This document shows positions 35,475 to 47,770 of a stretch of DNA of 64,000 nucleotides, in pieces. The stretch is from Calliphora vicina. Its lineage: Eukaryota; Arthropoda; Insecta; Diptera; Calliphoridae. The notes beneath the pieces were generated by a model. It was not told the DNA's origin and did no database searches. It saw nothing but the letters and a program-made list of their open reading frames with translations. Each line of letters begins with the position of its first letter. Position 1 is the first letter of the stretch. A program made the position numbers and the translations under genes. Location: positions 437,593-501,592 of the forward strand of contig NW_027052597.1 of the NCBI RefSeq assembly GCF_958450345.1, written 5' to 3'.

Positions 35475-37805
35475 CAGAGTGCTCCAAAAAAATAAATTGC
35501 GAATTTTTACCGTCCCCCCCTCTAGAATGGTTCTATGTATTGTAGAAACTCGTTGTGTAAAATATTAGGATGATATGATAACGCTAACTGGTGCCGCAAC
35601 GACGCTGCAGTTTTGAGGTGCATTTACAAGGGGACAAAATGCAATTTTTTCAGATTTTGTAAAAATTTTGGCATTAAGTAATTACTTTTGCAACTTAATT
35701 TAAAAGAATCGAAATGTACACGTAATTGTCGTTCTAATAAGATATAAAAAACAAAAATTGGTTGAAAAATATTAAAGTTATTAAAAAATCGCCAGGCCAT
35801 TAACGTGTCTCAGGCCACTAGAACAAGAAATGTAGAAACAAAATTAACATATTACTTAAAATATATCCATATTTACTTGTATATGAGTTTTTGTCTTCGT
35901 AGGATATCGTTAACCTATTCGCAGCTATGACCAAAAAAATTTAATTTTTTTAAAGGCAGTTTCAAAACTCCAATTTCAAATTTTTGAAAATTTTGTTAAA
36001 CAAATTTCAAAATTTTTTGATCATCACATTGGGATTTATTTAGAACATAATAGGTAATAAAAATATGAAAAAAGTACGAAAATTCCTCCTATAGTTTTTC
36101 CGTACCTGCTTTTTAAATTTTGAGATTTTCGAGAAAAACTATTTTATTGGCCATATTTTGGCGAATGAGGCGAATTTCTTTACTGTTATGATTTTTAAGC
36201 AAAAGCTATTCAGAATATTATATTCCAGGTAATTTTAAATATAGTCTGAAAGTTTTTCTAAAATCGGAAAACGCTAACCCTTAAATCGTGAAGGTCAAAC
36301 TTAGCGAAATGTTATTTATTCTTCGAAATATATATTTAAGAAATATATAACACAAACTCTAGTATTTACAAAAACAGCAGACAAATTAAAATTAACCCTT
36401 AATAGCACTTGGGGTTAAAATGACCCCAAACTTCTAAAAACATAAAATAATTGTTAATTTCAATAGTGCTGATCAAAATTTGATTTTTATAGGAAACAAA
36501 CTTTAGAATATTGTATTGTGTATTAGAAAATAGTATTACTAATCCATTCTGAAAAATGTTCCCAATTTTGTTAAATTTTGACCACACATTTTTCAAAGGA
36601 CAAAATATTTTATTTATACCTGATTTTTGCTTTAATAACGTATTTATTATTTTATTGAGGATTTTTGAATAATAAAATTGATTTTAACCCTTTAGTGCAC
36701 TTTTGATTTATTAGATTTAAAAAATAACTCGAATGATTCAGTTTATTTAATTCTGAAAAACATTAAAGTTAGCACCATTCATATTGACTGTGTTTTTCGT
36801 GATTTTAAAAGTTGAGGTTAATTTTAACCCCAAGTGCTATTAAAGGTTAATTTTAATTTATCTGAAGTTTTTCTAAATACTAGACTATGTGTTATATTTT
36901 TCTTAAGTTTCTTCAAAATCGTCCCAAAAATATATAACATTTTGCTATCTTTCCATGAGAAATTCCAAGTATTGAAAAATTTGACCTTTGACCTTCACGA
37001 TTTAAGGGTTAACGTTTTCCGATTTTAGTAAAACTTTCACAATATATTTAAAATTACCTGGAATATAATATTCTGAATAGCTTTTGCTTAAAAATCATAA
37101 CAGTAAAGAAATTCGCCTCATTCGCCAAAATATGGCCAATAAAATAGTTTTTCTCGAAAATCTCAAAATTTAAATCGCAGGTACGGAAAAACTATAGGAG
37201 GGATTTTCGTACTTTTTTCATATTTTTATTACCTATTATGTTCTCAATAAATCCCAATGTGATGATCAAAAAATTTTGAAATTTGTCTAACAAAATTTTT
37301 AAAAATTTGAAATTGGAGTTTTGAAACTGCCTTTAAAAAAATTAAATTTTTTTGGTCATAGCTGCGAATAGGTTAACGGTATCCTACGAAGACAAAAACT
37401 CATATACAAGTAAATATGGATATATTTTAAGTAAAAATGTACTTTTATTATAATATTTATCAAAATATGTTTATTTTGTTTCTACATTTCTTGTACTAGT
37501 GGCCTGAGACACGTAATGGCCTGGCGATTTTTTAATAACTTTAACATTTTTCAACCAATTTTTGTTTTTTATATCTTATTAGAACGACAATTACGTGAAC
37601 ATTGCAAAAGTAATTACTTAATGTCAACATTTTTACAAAAACTGAAAAAATTGCATTTTTTCCCCTTGTAAATGCACCTCAAAACTTCAGCGTCGTTGCG
37701 GCACCAGTTAGCGTTATCCTATCATCCTAATATTTTACACAACGAGTTTCTACAATACATAGAACCATTCTAGAGGGGGGACGGCCTGTACCTTGGATCA
37801 CTCTA
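35475..37805. mobile_element. Palindromic (foldback) hAT-like element
   Basis: The tips read CAGAGTGCTCC (35475) and GGATCACTCTA (37805), and an exact 8-bp duplication ATGTACAC flanks it (35467-35474 and 37806-37813). From CCCCCCTCTAGAATGG (35514) the two halves are inverted copies for about 880 bases each, with few differences, meeting at 36395/36847. The 8-bp target points to the hAT superfamily. No transposase is encoded, and the arms contain nothing I can read as a gene. It splits the jockey reverse transcriptase. Confidence 0.87.
36396..36846. mobile_element. piggyBac-like MITE at the palindrome apex
   Basis: TTAA (36392-36395 and 36847-36850) flanks CCCTTAATAGCACTTGGGG and its inverse, which pair for about 28 bases. 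The 451-bp interior is non-coding and repeats the AACCC..AGTGCACTT phrase once near 36687. TTAA targets and CCC-type tips indicate piggyBac-like ends. The flanking AAATTAAAATTAATTTTAAT is itself the mirror centre of the host palindrome. Confidence 0.83.
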
Positions 37806-37841
37806 ATGTACACACATAACATTTACATTGCGTAGAGAATC

Positions 37842-38057
37842 ATGCCCCCTATTCATATCAATAACCAAACAATAATTCAACAATCGGAAGTGAAATACCT
37901 CGGAATACATCTCGATCGTCGCCTTACATGGAAAAGTCATATAGATGCAAAGTTGACTCAAATGAAATTGAAATCAATTCAAATTAATTGGCTTATTGGC
38001 AGAAACTCTACGCTTAGTTTAGATTGTAAACTTCTACTTTATAACATGATCATATAA
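37842..38057 (+). pseudogene. RT thumb-region fragment of the jockey relic
   Basis: An open 71-codon stretch with PPIHINNQTI, KYLGIHLDRRLTWKSHI and LLIGRN-like text, continuing the RT interrupted at 35474. A stop falls in the LLYNMII region; the next codons (IWCYGIQLWGTASASN) still match jockey. Confidence 0.85.
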
Positions 38058-38254
38058 CCGATATGGTGTTATGGCATACAGTTATGGGGCACGGCCTCAG
38101 CGTCAAATGTAGAAAAGATCCAAAGACGCCAAAACAAGTTTCTAAGAATGATTACATTCTAATTAAATAATAATTATTAGATATAAGATTTGAACCACTT
38201 ATTGTTAGTTCATTAAATAATGAAGATAAAATAAATAAATGATGAAAAAAAAAA

Positions 38255-40414
38255 AATTTTGACTATTCAATTTAATTACAAATTAATTCTGAGTAGTTTC
38301 ACTTTGAATGGAATTTTTCACAACTTCTCACGGAAAAGGTGATCATTTTCAAGATACTGGAAAATTTGCAATGAGCGTCACGTCACGTGCGTCACAAAAT
38401 GTTCTCGGCTTTTTATGAAAACGGCAAATGTTTGTTTATGCAAATAAGTTATATTAGAATTCTCTTTCATTCTTCTTTATTTTAGGAATAAGACTTTGTG
38501 TGCTTTATTATGCAAAATATGCTAAAACTTTTAATGTTACTTCCATTTTTTGTAACGTGCTTCACAAAACTTTGCGATCAATTATTTCGCAAGAAATGGT
38601 AATTAAACGGTAATATCTTATGCCATTTGGAATTGCACTTAAATCTCACTATAGCGTATAGCATACGTTGGAGGTATCTTATTTGAAAAACCAAAAAATT
38701 TTCATATTTAAATATGAAAACGTGTACGAATGAAACGTTCGTCATGCAGGATTGGCCCATTGGCTAAATATAAATACTTGACAACATGTTTTAAATTTCT
38801 TTTATAAACAATTTTATTGATAGATCTTTATGAATTTATATGTATTAAACGTGTTTAAAAACCAACTGTTGTTACAACAGAAATAAATAGTAGAACATTT
38901 TTAAATCATGCATAAATAAGCAATGGTCTGTTTTATAACCACTTCTGGTTACATTTGTACTTCTTCTTTTAATAAGTAATGTTCGACATTCCGCTTTAAT
39001 TTTTTTTGTTGTTGCTGTTTAAAATAACAATTTTTACGACTCAAAGGATACGAGTATGAAAATATTCTATTGTTACTGTGTGATGTTGTCTCACTTAACA
39101 AGTATGTAATACTTTCATATTTATACAGCCATATACTTGTGGCATGGCTGACAAAGTATTTGTATTATTTTTATTTTTTTAAAGGACACCAAAACAATAG
39201 ACATTTTCAATAAAATGCCATTAAAGCAAAACTGCTGCCATTATGCAATTTAAATTGATTTAACTGTTTTTTTTTTTTGTTCACTGTCATGACACTGGAA
39301 ATAATAAACAAACACAATAAAATGATAAACAGTAAAGACAAAAAAGACGGCGGCCATTCTTGCAAAAAAAGCTATGTATGTAGGTATCTGCATGAAGATG
39401 AATACAGTTGAAGTAATGATATTGGACAATGAAAAATACAAAATAATAAAAATAATAATGTTGTTATTATATTGTTTGGACTGAACAATAAAGACAGTGG
39501 TAAACATGGAACGAAATAAAGATAATCAAGAGGTTTTTGATACGAAATTTGGTCCGAATATTTTATAATAATAAAAATATAACGATATAAATGTGAGAAA
39601 ATATGTTTATTTAAAAAAAAAAATTTTTGGTCAAGTTGTAGAAAAATTTGATGTGTTCGTGGTGAATATGTATGAATTGACACAGTCGAATAAAACACAC
39701 TTGTGTGTTAAAACAGTCCTCATGCATACATATTTGTGGAAATATTTGAAAAAATAATTGACAATCACGTGGAATTTAGCAAACAATTTTTGTCTTAAAT
39801 TTTTTGGTTTTAATTACGAAAAACTCTCGATTTTATTTTTTGAAAAAAATTAAAAAATTTAGATATCATTAAATATTCGTATCTTATTTTAATTATAATT
39901 TAAACAAAAAATTGTTTTGAAAATGTTCTCCATCTTAAATTCGAAATATTTTTAAATAATCCTAAGAAGGTGCTAAATTGATTAAGCAACTGAACTAAAA
40001 TTTGTTTGTGATACATATATTTTCACAATTGGTATGTTTTACGAAACCAATTCAAAATAAATCTATGGACAATAGGTTTCTAACACACTGTACTCAATTG
40101 GCGGCTCATGCCACCAACATTAGCAATTGTTGCTTTTAATGTCTGTGAAAGAGAAGCAAAAACAAAATAATGCCATTGAAAATTCATTATGACCAAAGAC
40201 ACAATAAATAAAACATTTTTGTAGTCGTAATGTATGAGTAACATTGGACTATAAATTTTTCAAAATATTTTATGTATGAGAACGAGAGAGAAAAAAGAAA
40301 ACAACAAGGATTTCAGTTGCCATTACGCCATTGCCAATGTACACAATTTTCACATCACACAACACGCAAACACTCATCATTTGAAGTGAAAAAGAAACTG
40401 TTGCTAATGTATAT
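38255..40414. other. Non-coding DNA, intron-like
   Basis: No supported gene. A GTCACGTCACGTGCGTCAC cluster lies at 38367-38385 and resembles the ACGTCACG motifs of the inverted structure at 43.7-47.8 kb. Short A-runs and TTATT tracts fill the rest. Confidence 0.5.
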
Positions 40415-40542
40415 TTATAGGATGCATCCGCAGCCTCCATAGTCGTCATCAATGTCGTTGTCCCTGTAGTCATCGTCATCGCAGTTATCATCATGATTTG
40501 ATGATTTAGGCGTTGGTTTAGGCCTGCTTGCATCATCACATG
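40415..40542 (-). CDS. Candidate terminal exon with acidic tail (tentative)
   Basis: On the minus strand a TTTTGTTTGCAG acceptor precedes 42 codons ending in TAA. The predicted peptide has CDDASRPKPTPKSS followed by an Asp-rich stretch and GGCGCIL at the C-terminus. The patch is clearly less A+T-rich than its surroundings, and the acceptor is good. Against it: the Asp codons form a GATGAC-like trinucleotide pattern that could be simple sequence, another frame is also open, no upstream exon is visible, and no near polyadenylation signal was seen. I do not recognise the protein. Confidence 0.25.
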
Positions 40543-42206
40543 CTGCAAACAAAACTCGTATTTTATTGCTGAATGTACAATTTAAGCAACTGGTGCTATG
40601 AAATACAGCAGAGAATAAAACTTGTTTTTGTTTGTGAACAGTTTCTTTATCTGTCACTCACTGTTCCTTTCAGTTGGCCAACAAAAAAAAAAAAAGAAAA
40701 ACAATAAATATCAACATTCACATGCATGCTAAATACGCCATATTTCTCTTTTTGTTTTTTTCGCTAACAATATTTTGTCTTTATGTCATTAAGTAAGTAG
40801 TAATATACGGGGAGTAGTAAAGCGATATAAAGCCAACATCAGTTTTTGGTACAGTATTGATCTACAAAGGTAATTTTTTAATTATAAAATATTGTATATA
40901 TTTCACTGATCTGTTTCCAAAACTATAAATTAAAGTATGATTTGATTTTTTTAAAAACTGTGCTATTTTTGTTTTAAATTTCGCCTAACTTCGCTTAACG
41001 CCTCTCGCATTTGCTCTTACATAAACAAATACATACATAAGTATGTACATATCAAAATAAAGCCATTAAAATTGGAAATTTACTGTTGCTCAGTTCAATT
41101 TTACCAGATATCAGAGTATGTCGCGTTTTATTTGTTTTTTTTTATGGCTGGCCAGGACATTTCTGCTTCTGTATGTCTATGCATTTGTATGTATGCGTAT
41201 GTGAGTGTGTGTATTTGTGAATATATACATGATTGTATGAGTTGAACTTGTTGGTTTGGCATTTTTGTTGGCATAATTTATGACCATAAAATTTGACATT
41301 TTGAATTTGTAATACAAATTATAATGCGAATGAGTGAGTAGTTAGACGACAAACTCGTTACATAAATATCCATTACTAGTCGAAATTAAACAGACAATTT
41401 ATTATTGCTTAAAAAATAAATTAAACATTTTTTAAAATCAAAAATAAATTTCCTGCAAATAATTAAAAATTCCTACTATTTTAGAACCGTAACTATTTTC
41501 GTAACAGGCTAAATAGCCTAACCAGAGGTTCCAACTACACAATTTTCTATTTGAAATCGAGTAGAAAAACCCATTTAGTTTTTAATTATAATGCTTATGT
41601 TGGATGCTGTCATTTATGTATAACAATTAAGAACTCAAACAATGAAATATGTAAAATAGTTGTGGTATCGTAATAAATACTAATTAATAATATTTTAATA
41701 AAGAAAAAATAGAGTTTAATTAGTAATTTGAAAAGTTTCTAATTTCCGGCCTAGACAATTTAATACAGCCATTAGATTTGCATGTGTTGTTGTTGTTGTT
41801 GTTGTTTTTTTTTGATAATTTTTAATTGCTCAACATAATTTTTAGCACTTTAAATACGTATGTGAAATGTTGATATCCTAATTATGTTTTTATTTGCATT
41901 TGGAATTATCCAAATTTAAACATTTGATTGTGTTATCAAATTTCAAATGTGTTAAAGTGTACACAGAAAGGCAAATATACGCATACACTGCTATGTATGA
42001 GTAAAGGCCAAAGGCAAAAGATATTAACTAACATATAGGCCAACAAAATGTTGACATTTATCCCAAAAAAAAAATATATTATTTTTGATACTTGAATGAA
42101 CTAGACATTAAAAAGCTAAAATCGAATTAATAATAGGAAATCAGTGGAGACATGAATGGCTTTAAACTACCATTAAGGCATTAACAATTTAAACCATATC
42201 ATGTAC
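40543..42206. other. Intron-like non-coding DNA
   Basis: No supported gene. Contains (GTT)n at 41788-41806, an A-run at 40682, and TATGTATGTG-type tracts around 41170-41215. Confidence 0.5.
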
Positions 42207-42214
42207 ATACTATG

Positions 42215-43448
42215 CAGTATTGCCAATTCTTGGTGAACAAAAAGGCCTAAATACTTAGAAAAAAATGCTAAAAGAAAAGGCTAAAAAACGGCTAACATTT
42301 TTAATTAAAAAAAAACATAGATTTTACACAAAAAACAACTTGGCTATGCCGAATAGACAACCAAAAATGTATGAATATAATACACGTTCAAATGGAAGAA
42401 AATAAGAATATTTATTCCTGTATGTTCACCCTTAACTTTAAAATAATGTAATATGTTGTCACACGTATGTATATCATATGCTGATGTTTTTAAAACCTCG
42501 TATTTATCACCCGGCCTGCAAAATGCTCCTTGGAAATTTTTTATATGAAAGCCAAATTTTAAAGCAATCCATTGTGATAACTTCGAAATCGATGGAGAAT
42601 ATATTGCTAAGTGAATATATGGCTAATATGCCTCTCAAGTAGGACATAATTGCTTTTCATTGGCCAAAACAAAAATTTTGCCATTAGTTAGTAAACATAT
42701 CAAAACTGAAGTTAGCCAAAATATTTGAAGTTACGGGTGTGGCATGCTGTAAACATACATAGATATTTAATTTAGTTTTATAAAAAATTTATTTTTTATA
42801 TTTGATCAGATATAAATGATCATAGCTAAACTAGTATCGATAATGGGCTGCATTGCATGTATAAGGTGTTATAAACTATAATTTTAGAGGAACGTAACTT
42901 TTAAGGATCAAAAAAATACATGGCCCAGATAAAGTTGAAAGTATTCTCTTTAACCCTATATAAATATAGCGTTATTTTTATTCAAATAACGCTATATTTA
43001 TCTAATCTAATATACGCGAAGCCTTATATGATATTATGAAATTTTAACAATAGGAGTTCAATAAGTTATCTGTACATTAAAAAACTACTAAAATATCGCA
43101 ATCGTTTCAAAAGTTACAGAGTTTTGGCCGATGAAAAAACATTCTGAGCATCTATGTGTCCCAGGCAAGAATACAAGATGTATTTTGAATGCGTCCTTGA
43201 TGCAAATAATAAAATACTCGAGAAAAAATTTAAAGATATAATTTGAGGACTAGAGCAACAAGTTTGAAGAATATATGGAAGGTTCCAACAATTTGTATGT
43301 GCTTAAATTGTTTACTGGTTTAACATTTTAAGTTAATTTTTCTCATAATATTCCTGCCAATTCTTTTGAACTGATTTTACTCATTTTCAACAGCAAAAAG
43401 CCTAAAAAAATGGCTAAAGGCTAAATTAATTTTTTTGTGGCAACACTG
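42215..43448. mobile_element. Non-autonomous hAT element (GGCTAAA ends)
   Basis: Tips CAGTATTGCCA and TGGCAACACTG (one mismatch) are flanked by ATACTATG (42207-42214) and ATACTAGG (43449-43456), 7 of 8 matching. AAGGCTAAAAA and AAGGCCTAAAT motifs are clustered at both ends. The tip is close to that of the element at 18830 (CAGTGTTGCCAC), so both could respond to one transposase group. No coding found. Confidence 0.82.
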
Positions 43449-43729
43449 ATACTAGGGTTCCTAATTTCTCGAACTTTTCCCATATATTGGTTCTACACTA
43501 GATCTGTAGATCAGTTATTAAATCTGAAAGAATACAAAATTTATATCTCAAAAAATTTAAATAAATTAAATTTAGATTTTTATACAAAAAGTTTTTATTT
43601 GTGTCAAAATTGCAAATTTAATCACAATTTCAAATCAAATTGGAACTAGAACAATAATGCACTATAGAATTAGTTGTGGAACTAATATATTTTTTCTAAT
43701 AAATATTAACAAAATATGGGCTTATCCAG

Positions 43730-44040
43730 CGAAAAGTCCACCCAGACCGAAAATTTAATCAATTCATATCAAATTTCGCTACAAATAAGTTTTATATATA
43801 CGGTAATTTTATAAGGCCTGCTTCCGAAAATAATTTTAACGAGCATGAATCTTTTGAAAATGTTGGTATCCACATAAAATTTAACAAAAATAATTTTCAT
43901 ATAGACATAAATTACGCGACCTAATTTCATGGCGATCGGTCCATATTTGGCCATAGCTCCCATATAACGACAACTTCCGAAAATAAATTATTGAAATTAA
44001 AAAAAAATGTTTCTCAGTGTAGGACCGACCGCACTTTCCT
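43730..44040 (-). repeat. Family B fragment, left arm
   Basis: Inverse of the 15209-15770 body: CTCCCATATAACGACAAC, GGCGATCGGTCCATA, GTTGGTATCCACATAAA and AGTGTAGGACCGACCGCA can be aligned. It lacks the hairpin-ACCC stretch of the family start. Confidence 0.75.
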
Positions 44041-44436
44041 GTTTATTTTCTTATTTCTTAACTAAACAAAAAAATAACAAATGGAAATTTAAATAACGTA
44101 ACGGCATGCAACGTCACGTCAGATACTAAGACTAACAAATAAAAAACGAGGAAAGATTTTTAAATTTTATAATTAGAAAAGTCTTGCCCAATTCGCAGTT
44201 TTATGCAATTTTGTAATGCAAGTCAAACCGTACTTCTGTTTTAGGTAACGTCACGCAATCGTATGTTTTTGCTAATATCTGCAACTCCTTAGGGTAAATT
44301 GTTGAAATTTTTTGTTTTCTGAATAAAGTGGTACTTAATTACTTCGCAAATATAAAAAAAACAACTGTTTACAAATTTGGCATTTTCATTAACATTTTGT
44401 CTTACATATGTCACGTCACGCAATAATGGAAATGCC

Positions 44437-45971
44437 CATATTTGAAAGTTTACGACCGAATTGTCTGAACTTAAAAACAGCTAGGTAAGAGACAAATTCA
44501 GCTCTCTCTGAACTGATCCCATACTTTAATCGATCTTCGATCTTTTTGCTTTAAACAAATTCTTCGTCCATATTTTTGTACATACGTAGTGTATGTAAAT
44601 TTTGTATGCAAATACATACAGTAGATAGATGAAAAATATTTTTGTATTTTTTTTTTTTAATAGCAATTTTAAATGGTTGGCAATTGATTAAATATGAAAT
44701 GAGTTACAATAACAGAGGGACTGGCACAGGACACTGGCAGGCAGTTTGAACACGAAATCTAAATGTATAGATACCTGCATATTCAGATTTGTATGTATTA
44801 GACTAATAAAGAATTTTATCAACAAAACCAACAAGCCTCACACTTACTGATACATGCATAAATATGTAAAAATAGCCACAACAACATACCATACATACAT
44901 ACATATACCTATAATCAGACATGAAATCAACCATATTGGTCTAAAAGTACAAGAGACACTCACACACACACACACACAAACGAATACAGAGACCAGTCGG
45001 AGAGTACGAGTACAATAACACAGTATAATGTTGTTTGTTGCCATTAGTACTGCCACTGCTACTGATGCTAGTGTTGCTCTTGTTGTTGTCAATCAGGATA
45101 TGTATGCAAAATATTTGCATATGTGGCTAAAATTCAAATGCCACACAATGTCAATCAAAAAGGAAATCCTCTACACAAACACTCACAGATTCACACACAG
45201 ACATTTGTAAATTCACCAATATAAATAAGTATGTACGCTTATACAAATACTTGCTCATATGTAATAGATTTTATTCCTTTTCTTTTTTGTTGTTGTTTTT
45301 GTTAACAATATTTGACAACATTACGAGTATAAATGTGTAGGAAATACAATATTGTACTCGTATACATATATTTCACACATTTTACTAAATAGAAATCAAA
45401 TGATTGCAATTTCTCTGCAAAAACACACAAATGAAAGTAGGAAAGTGTAAGTACTATACATGTGTGTGAGTGTGTGTGTGAGTATAAATATGTGTAGGAA
45501 AAAGCAACAGGATATCATCAAATAACATGAATGGATAACTACGTGATTATGTGTGTGTGCATGTGTGAGTAACTTGTCCTTAGTTAAATGCTGTAAGGGT
45601 TTCATTCACTCAAGTTGGTAAAAAAAAGGAGGGGGAAAACAGCATATAAAATACCAGACAGTTAGACAAATACTCATACAATAACTACCAGCAACAACCG
45701 TAGTCTAGTGGTCACTATGACAACATACATACATACATACGTATGTATGTATAGATGAGCAGATGGGTAAGGATGTGTGTCTTCTTTCCACTCATACCAA
45801 TATTAGAACATACTGAAATGCAAATTCAACAATTCATTTGCGAGCAAGGAAAACAATTTATTAAGTTGTGTTATATCGAATACTGGACATTTCGCAGTAT
45901 TAATATAACTTAATACATCTCTATACATAGTGAAGAACTGCAAGACCATTTTCATCCACAAATTTTGTATA
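44437..45971. other. Simple-sequence-rich centre of the inverted structure
   Basis: No gene. Contains (CA)n at 44960-44979, (GT)n at 45463-45480, ATAC/GTAT tracts at 44890-44903 and 45724-45753, and TACT/TGCTACTG patches at 45046-45065 that translate as runs without domains. Confidence 0.6.
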
Positions 45972-46076
45972 TAGGCATTTCCATTATGGCGTAACGTGAC
46001 ATTAGTACGACAAAATTAAAAAAAAAAATAATGAAAAAGTCAAACTTGTAAAAAGTTTTGTATGCATGATAAAAAT

Positions 46077-46807
46077 ATAGAAGGTAGTTTCAATCAAATT
46101 TTGTTTTTTAAAATAAGGTTTTTTGAAGTTTCCTTATTTTGTGAGAATTATAAAAAGCGTTGCCACATTCCTAAAAATGATTCAGATTATCGAGACATTT
46201 ATTACAGAAAATGTGTAAATTTTTAATTTAGTATTTAAATAAAAATGTATTATGTTGTGTTGGAAGTTATTGATTCAATTTCTAATGTGCGCTTACTTAT
46301 AATTGAAACACGTTGACTATTTTTATAGGTCTTTTTCGTATGCATTTTTCCATTTATGTTATTACTATGCAAATATTTTATATTTTAATTATAAGAGACA
46401 GCACACGCAAGAATGTATTTTCAAGATCTAGCCGAGCACTTTCAGAAAATATAAAAAGTCTTTGAAATCTGATGGAAAACAAAAAATTTGCATGTCGAAG
46501 GTGCCCTACTTTGAGTTTTAGATATAGCCAGCCGCTGTTGTCGTATGTTGGGTAATGTAGAGACTTTAAAAAAAATCATGTTTGAATGTTTGCAAAAATA
46601 TTTGGTATTTTTGCAGTTGGGGAAAATAAACTCATTTTTATGTTTTTTTAATATTTTTCAAATTAATGTAATTTAAATATTCCCAATGAATGAAAGGGAA
46701 AATTTAAAATTAATATGGCATTACTATTTTTATGAAAACGTCACAATCCTTAAGCATGTCAGATATAGAATTTGAAAAAATAAAGAGAGAATGAAACTAC
46801 CTTCTAT
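46077..46807. mobile_element. Small TIR element (ATAGAAGGTAGTTTCA)
   Basis: A perfect 16-bp inverted repeat, ATAGAAGGTAGTTTCA / TGAAACTACCTTCTAT, bounds 731 bp within the right arm of the inverted structure and has no counterpart in the left arm, so it is probably a later insertion. Target duplication unclear. Confidence 0.6.
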
Positions 46808-46995
46808 TTTTCTACTATGTTTGTATGTTTGCTAAGTAATTAAGTACCACTTTATTCAGTAAAAACAATTGAAACAATTTACCCTAAGAAATTGAAGATA
46901 TTAGCAAAAATATGCAATTGCGTGACGTTACCATAAACATTTTGTATAAAACCTTTTGTAGTAGGATTTGGAATAATATAAATTTATTTTCCAAA

Positions 46996-47341
46996 TCGCT
47001 CATTTGCTGCAACAACGTCATAATTCAAAAAATGTCGTTTCGAGAAAAACGGCTTTGAATGTTTTATGACATTTTACTATTTCTTAAATAAATTTTCAAC
47101 AAATCATGCGATTTCAGAAATAAAATCTGATTTAAATAGTAGAAATTAATATCTTTCTAATCTGTATTTAACACAAACTTTTACTTGTCAAATATACGAG
47201 AAAATATGAATTTTAATTTTGACGTTTACAACAAAAAAAAAAACACTCCCATACAAAAAATAATAGGCTTTTTATAACTGATAAAACTATATGAAAGACA
47301 CCTGGATTTTGAGTTATGACGTTGTTGCAGCAAATGAGCGA
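46996..47341. mobile_element. Small TIR element (TCGCTCATTTGCTGCAAC)
   Basis: A 28-bp inverted repeat (TCGCTCATTTGCTGCAAC...) bounds about 346 bp inside the right arm and is also absent from the left arm. Non-coding; target duplication not determined. Confidence 0.65.
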
Positions 47342-47451
47342 AATTATAAAATTTAAAAATTCTTTCCTCGTTTTTTATTCGTCAACCTTAATATTTAACG
47401 TGACGTTACATGACATTACGTTATTTTAATTTCTATTTGATATATTTTTTG

Positions 47452-47770
47452 GTGAGAAAGTATGGTCGGTCAGACATGACCATATAATACCCTACACTGA
47501 TACTTTTTTTTTAATTTCGTTATATGGGAGCTATGACCAATTATGGACCGATCGCCATAAAATTAGGTCTCGTAATTTCTATTGAATTTTATGTGGATAC
47601 CAACATTTTTAAGAGAATTATTCTCGTTAAAATTATTTTAGGAAGCGGGCCTTATATGTGAGCTATTACTAATTATGGACCGATCATTATAAAATTAGGT
47701 ACCATGATATATACATATGTAAAACATATTTGGAGCGAAATTTGATTTGAATTAATTTTTCGGTCTGGGT
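47452..47770 (+). repeat. Family B fragment, right arm
   Basis: GAGAAAGTATGGTCGGTC and ATATAATACCCTACACTGAT identify the family start. The body has two tandem-like GGACCGATC..ATAAAATTAGGT phrases. The right half of the family is missing. Confidence 0.8.

Larger units (their letters stand above)
34600..38254 (+). mobile_element. jockey-type non-LTR retrotransposon relic
   Basis: After a degraded left end, pieces of a jockey-like ORF2 follow in order. First comes the region between endonuclease and RT (SADVERLLNEKRRFRREW, KESL-like helices, near 34760-34975). Then MVRKAFEEKKYCSALFIDIS (35163-35224), a deletion, then AGVPQGSILGP (35245) and the catalytic FADDTA (35340). After a large insertion at 35475-37805 come KYLGIHLDRRLTWKSHI (37890-37940) and IQLWGTASASNVEKIQ (38077 onward). 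It ends with a short 3' region and A-tail at 38242-38254. Stops, frameshifts and the internal deletion make it dead. Confidence 0.85.
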
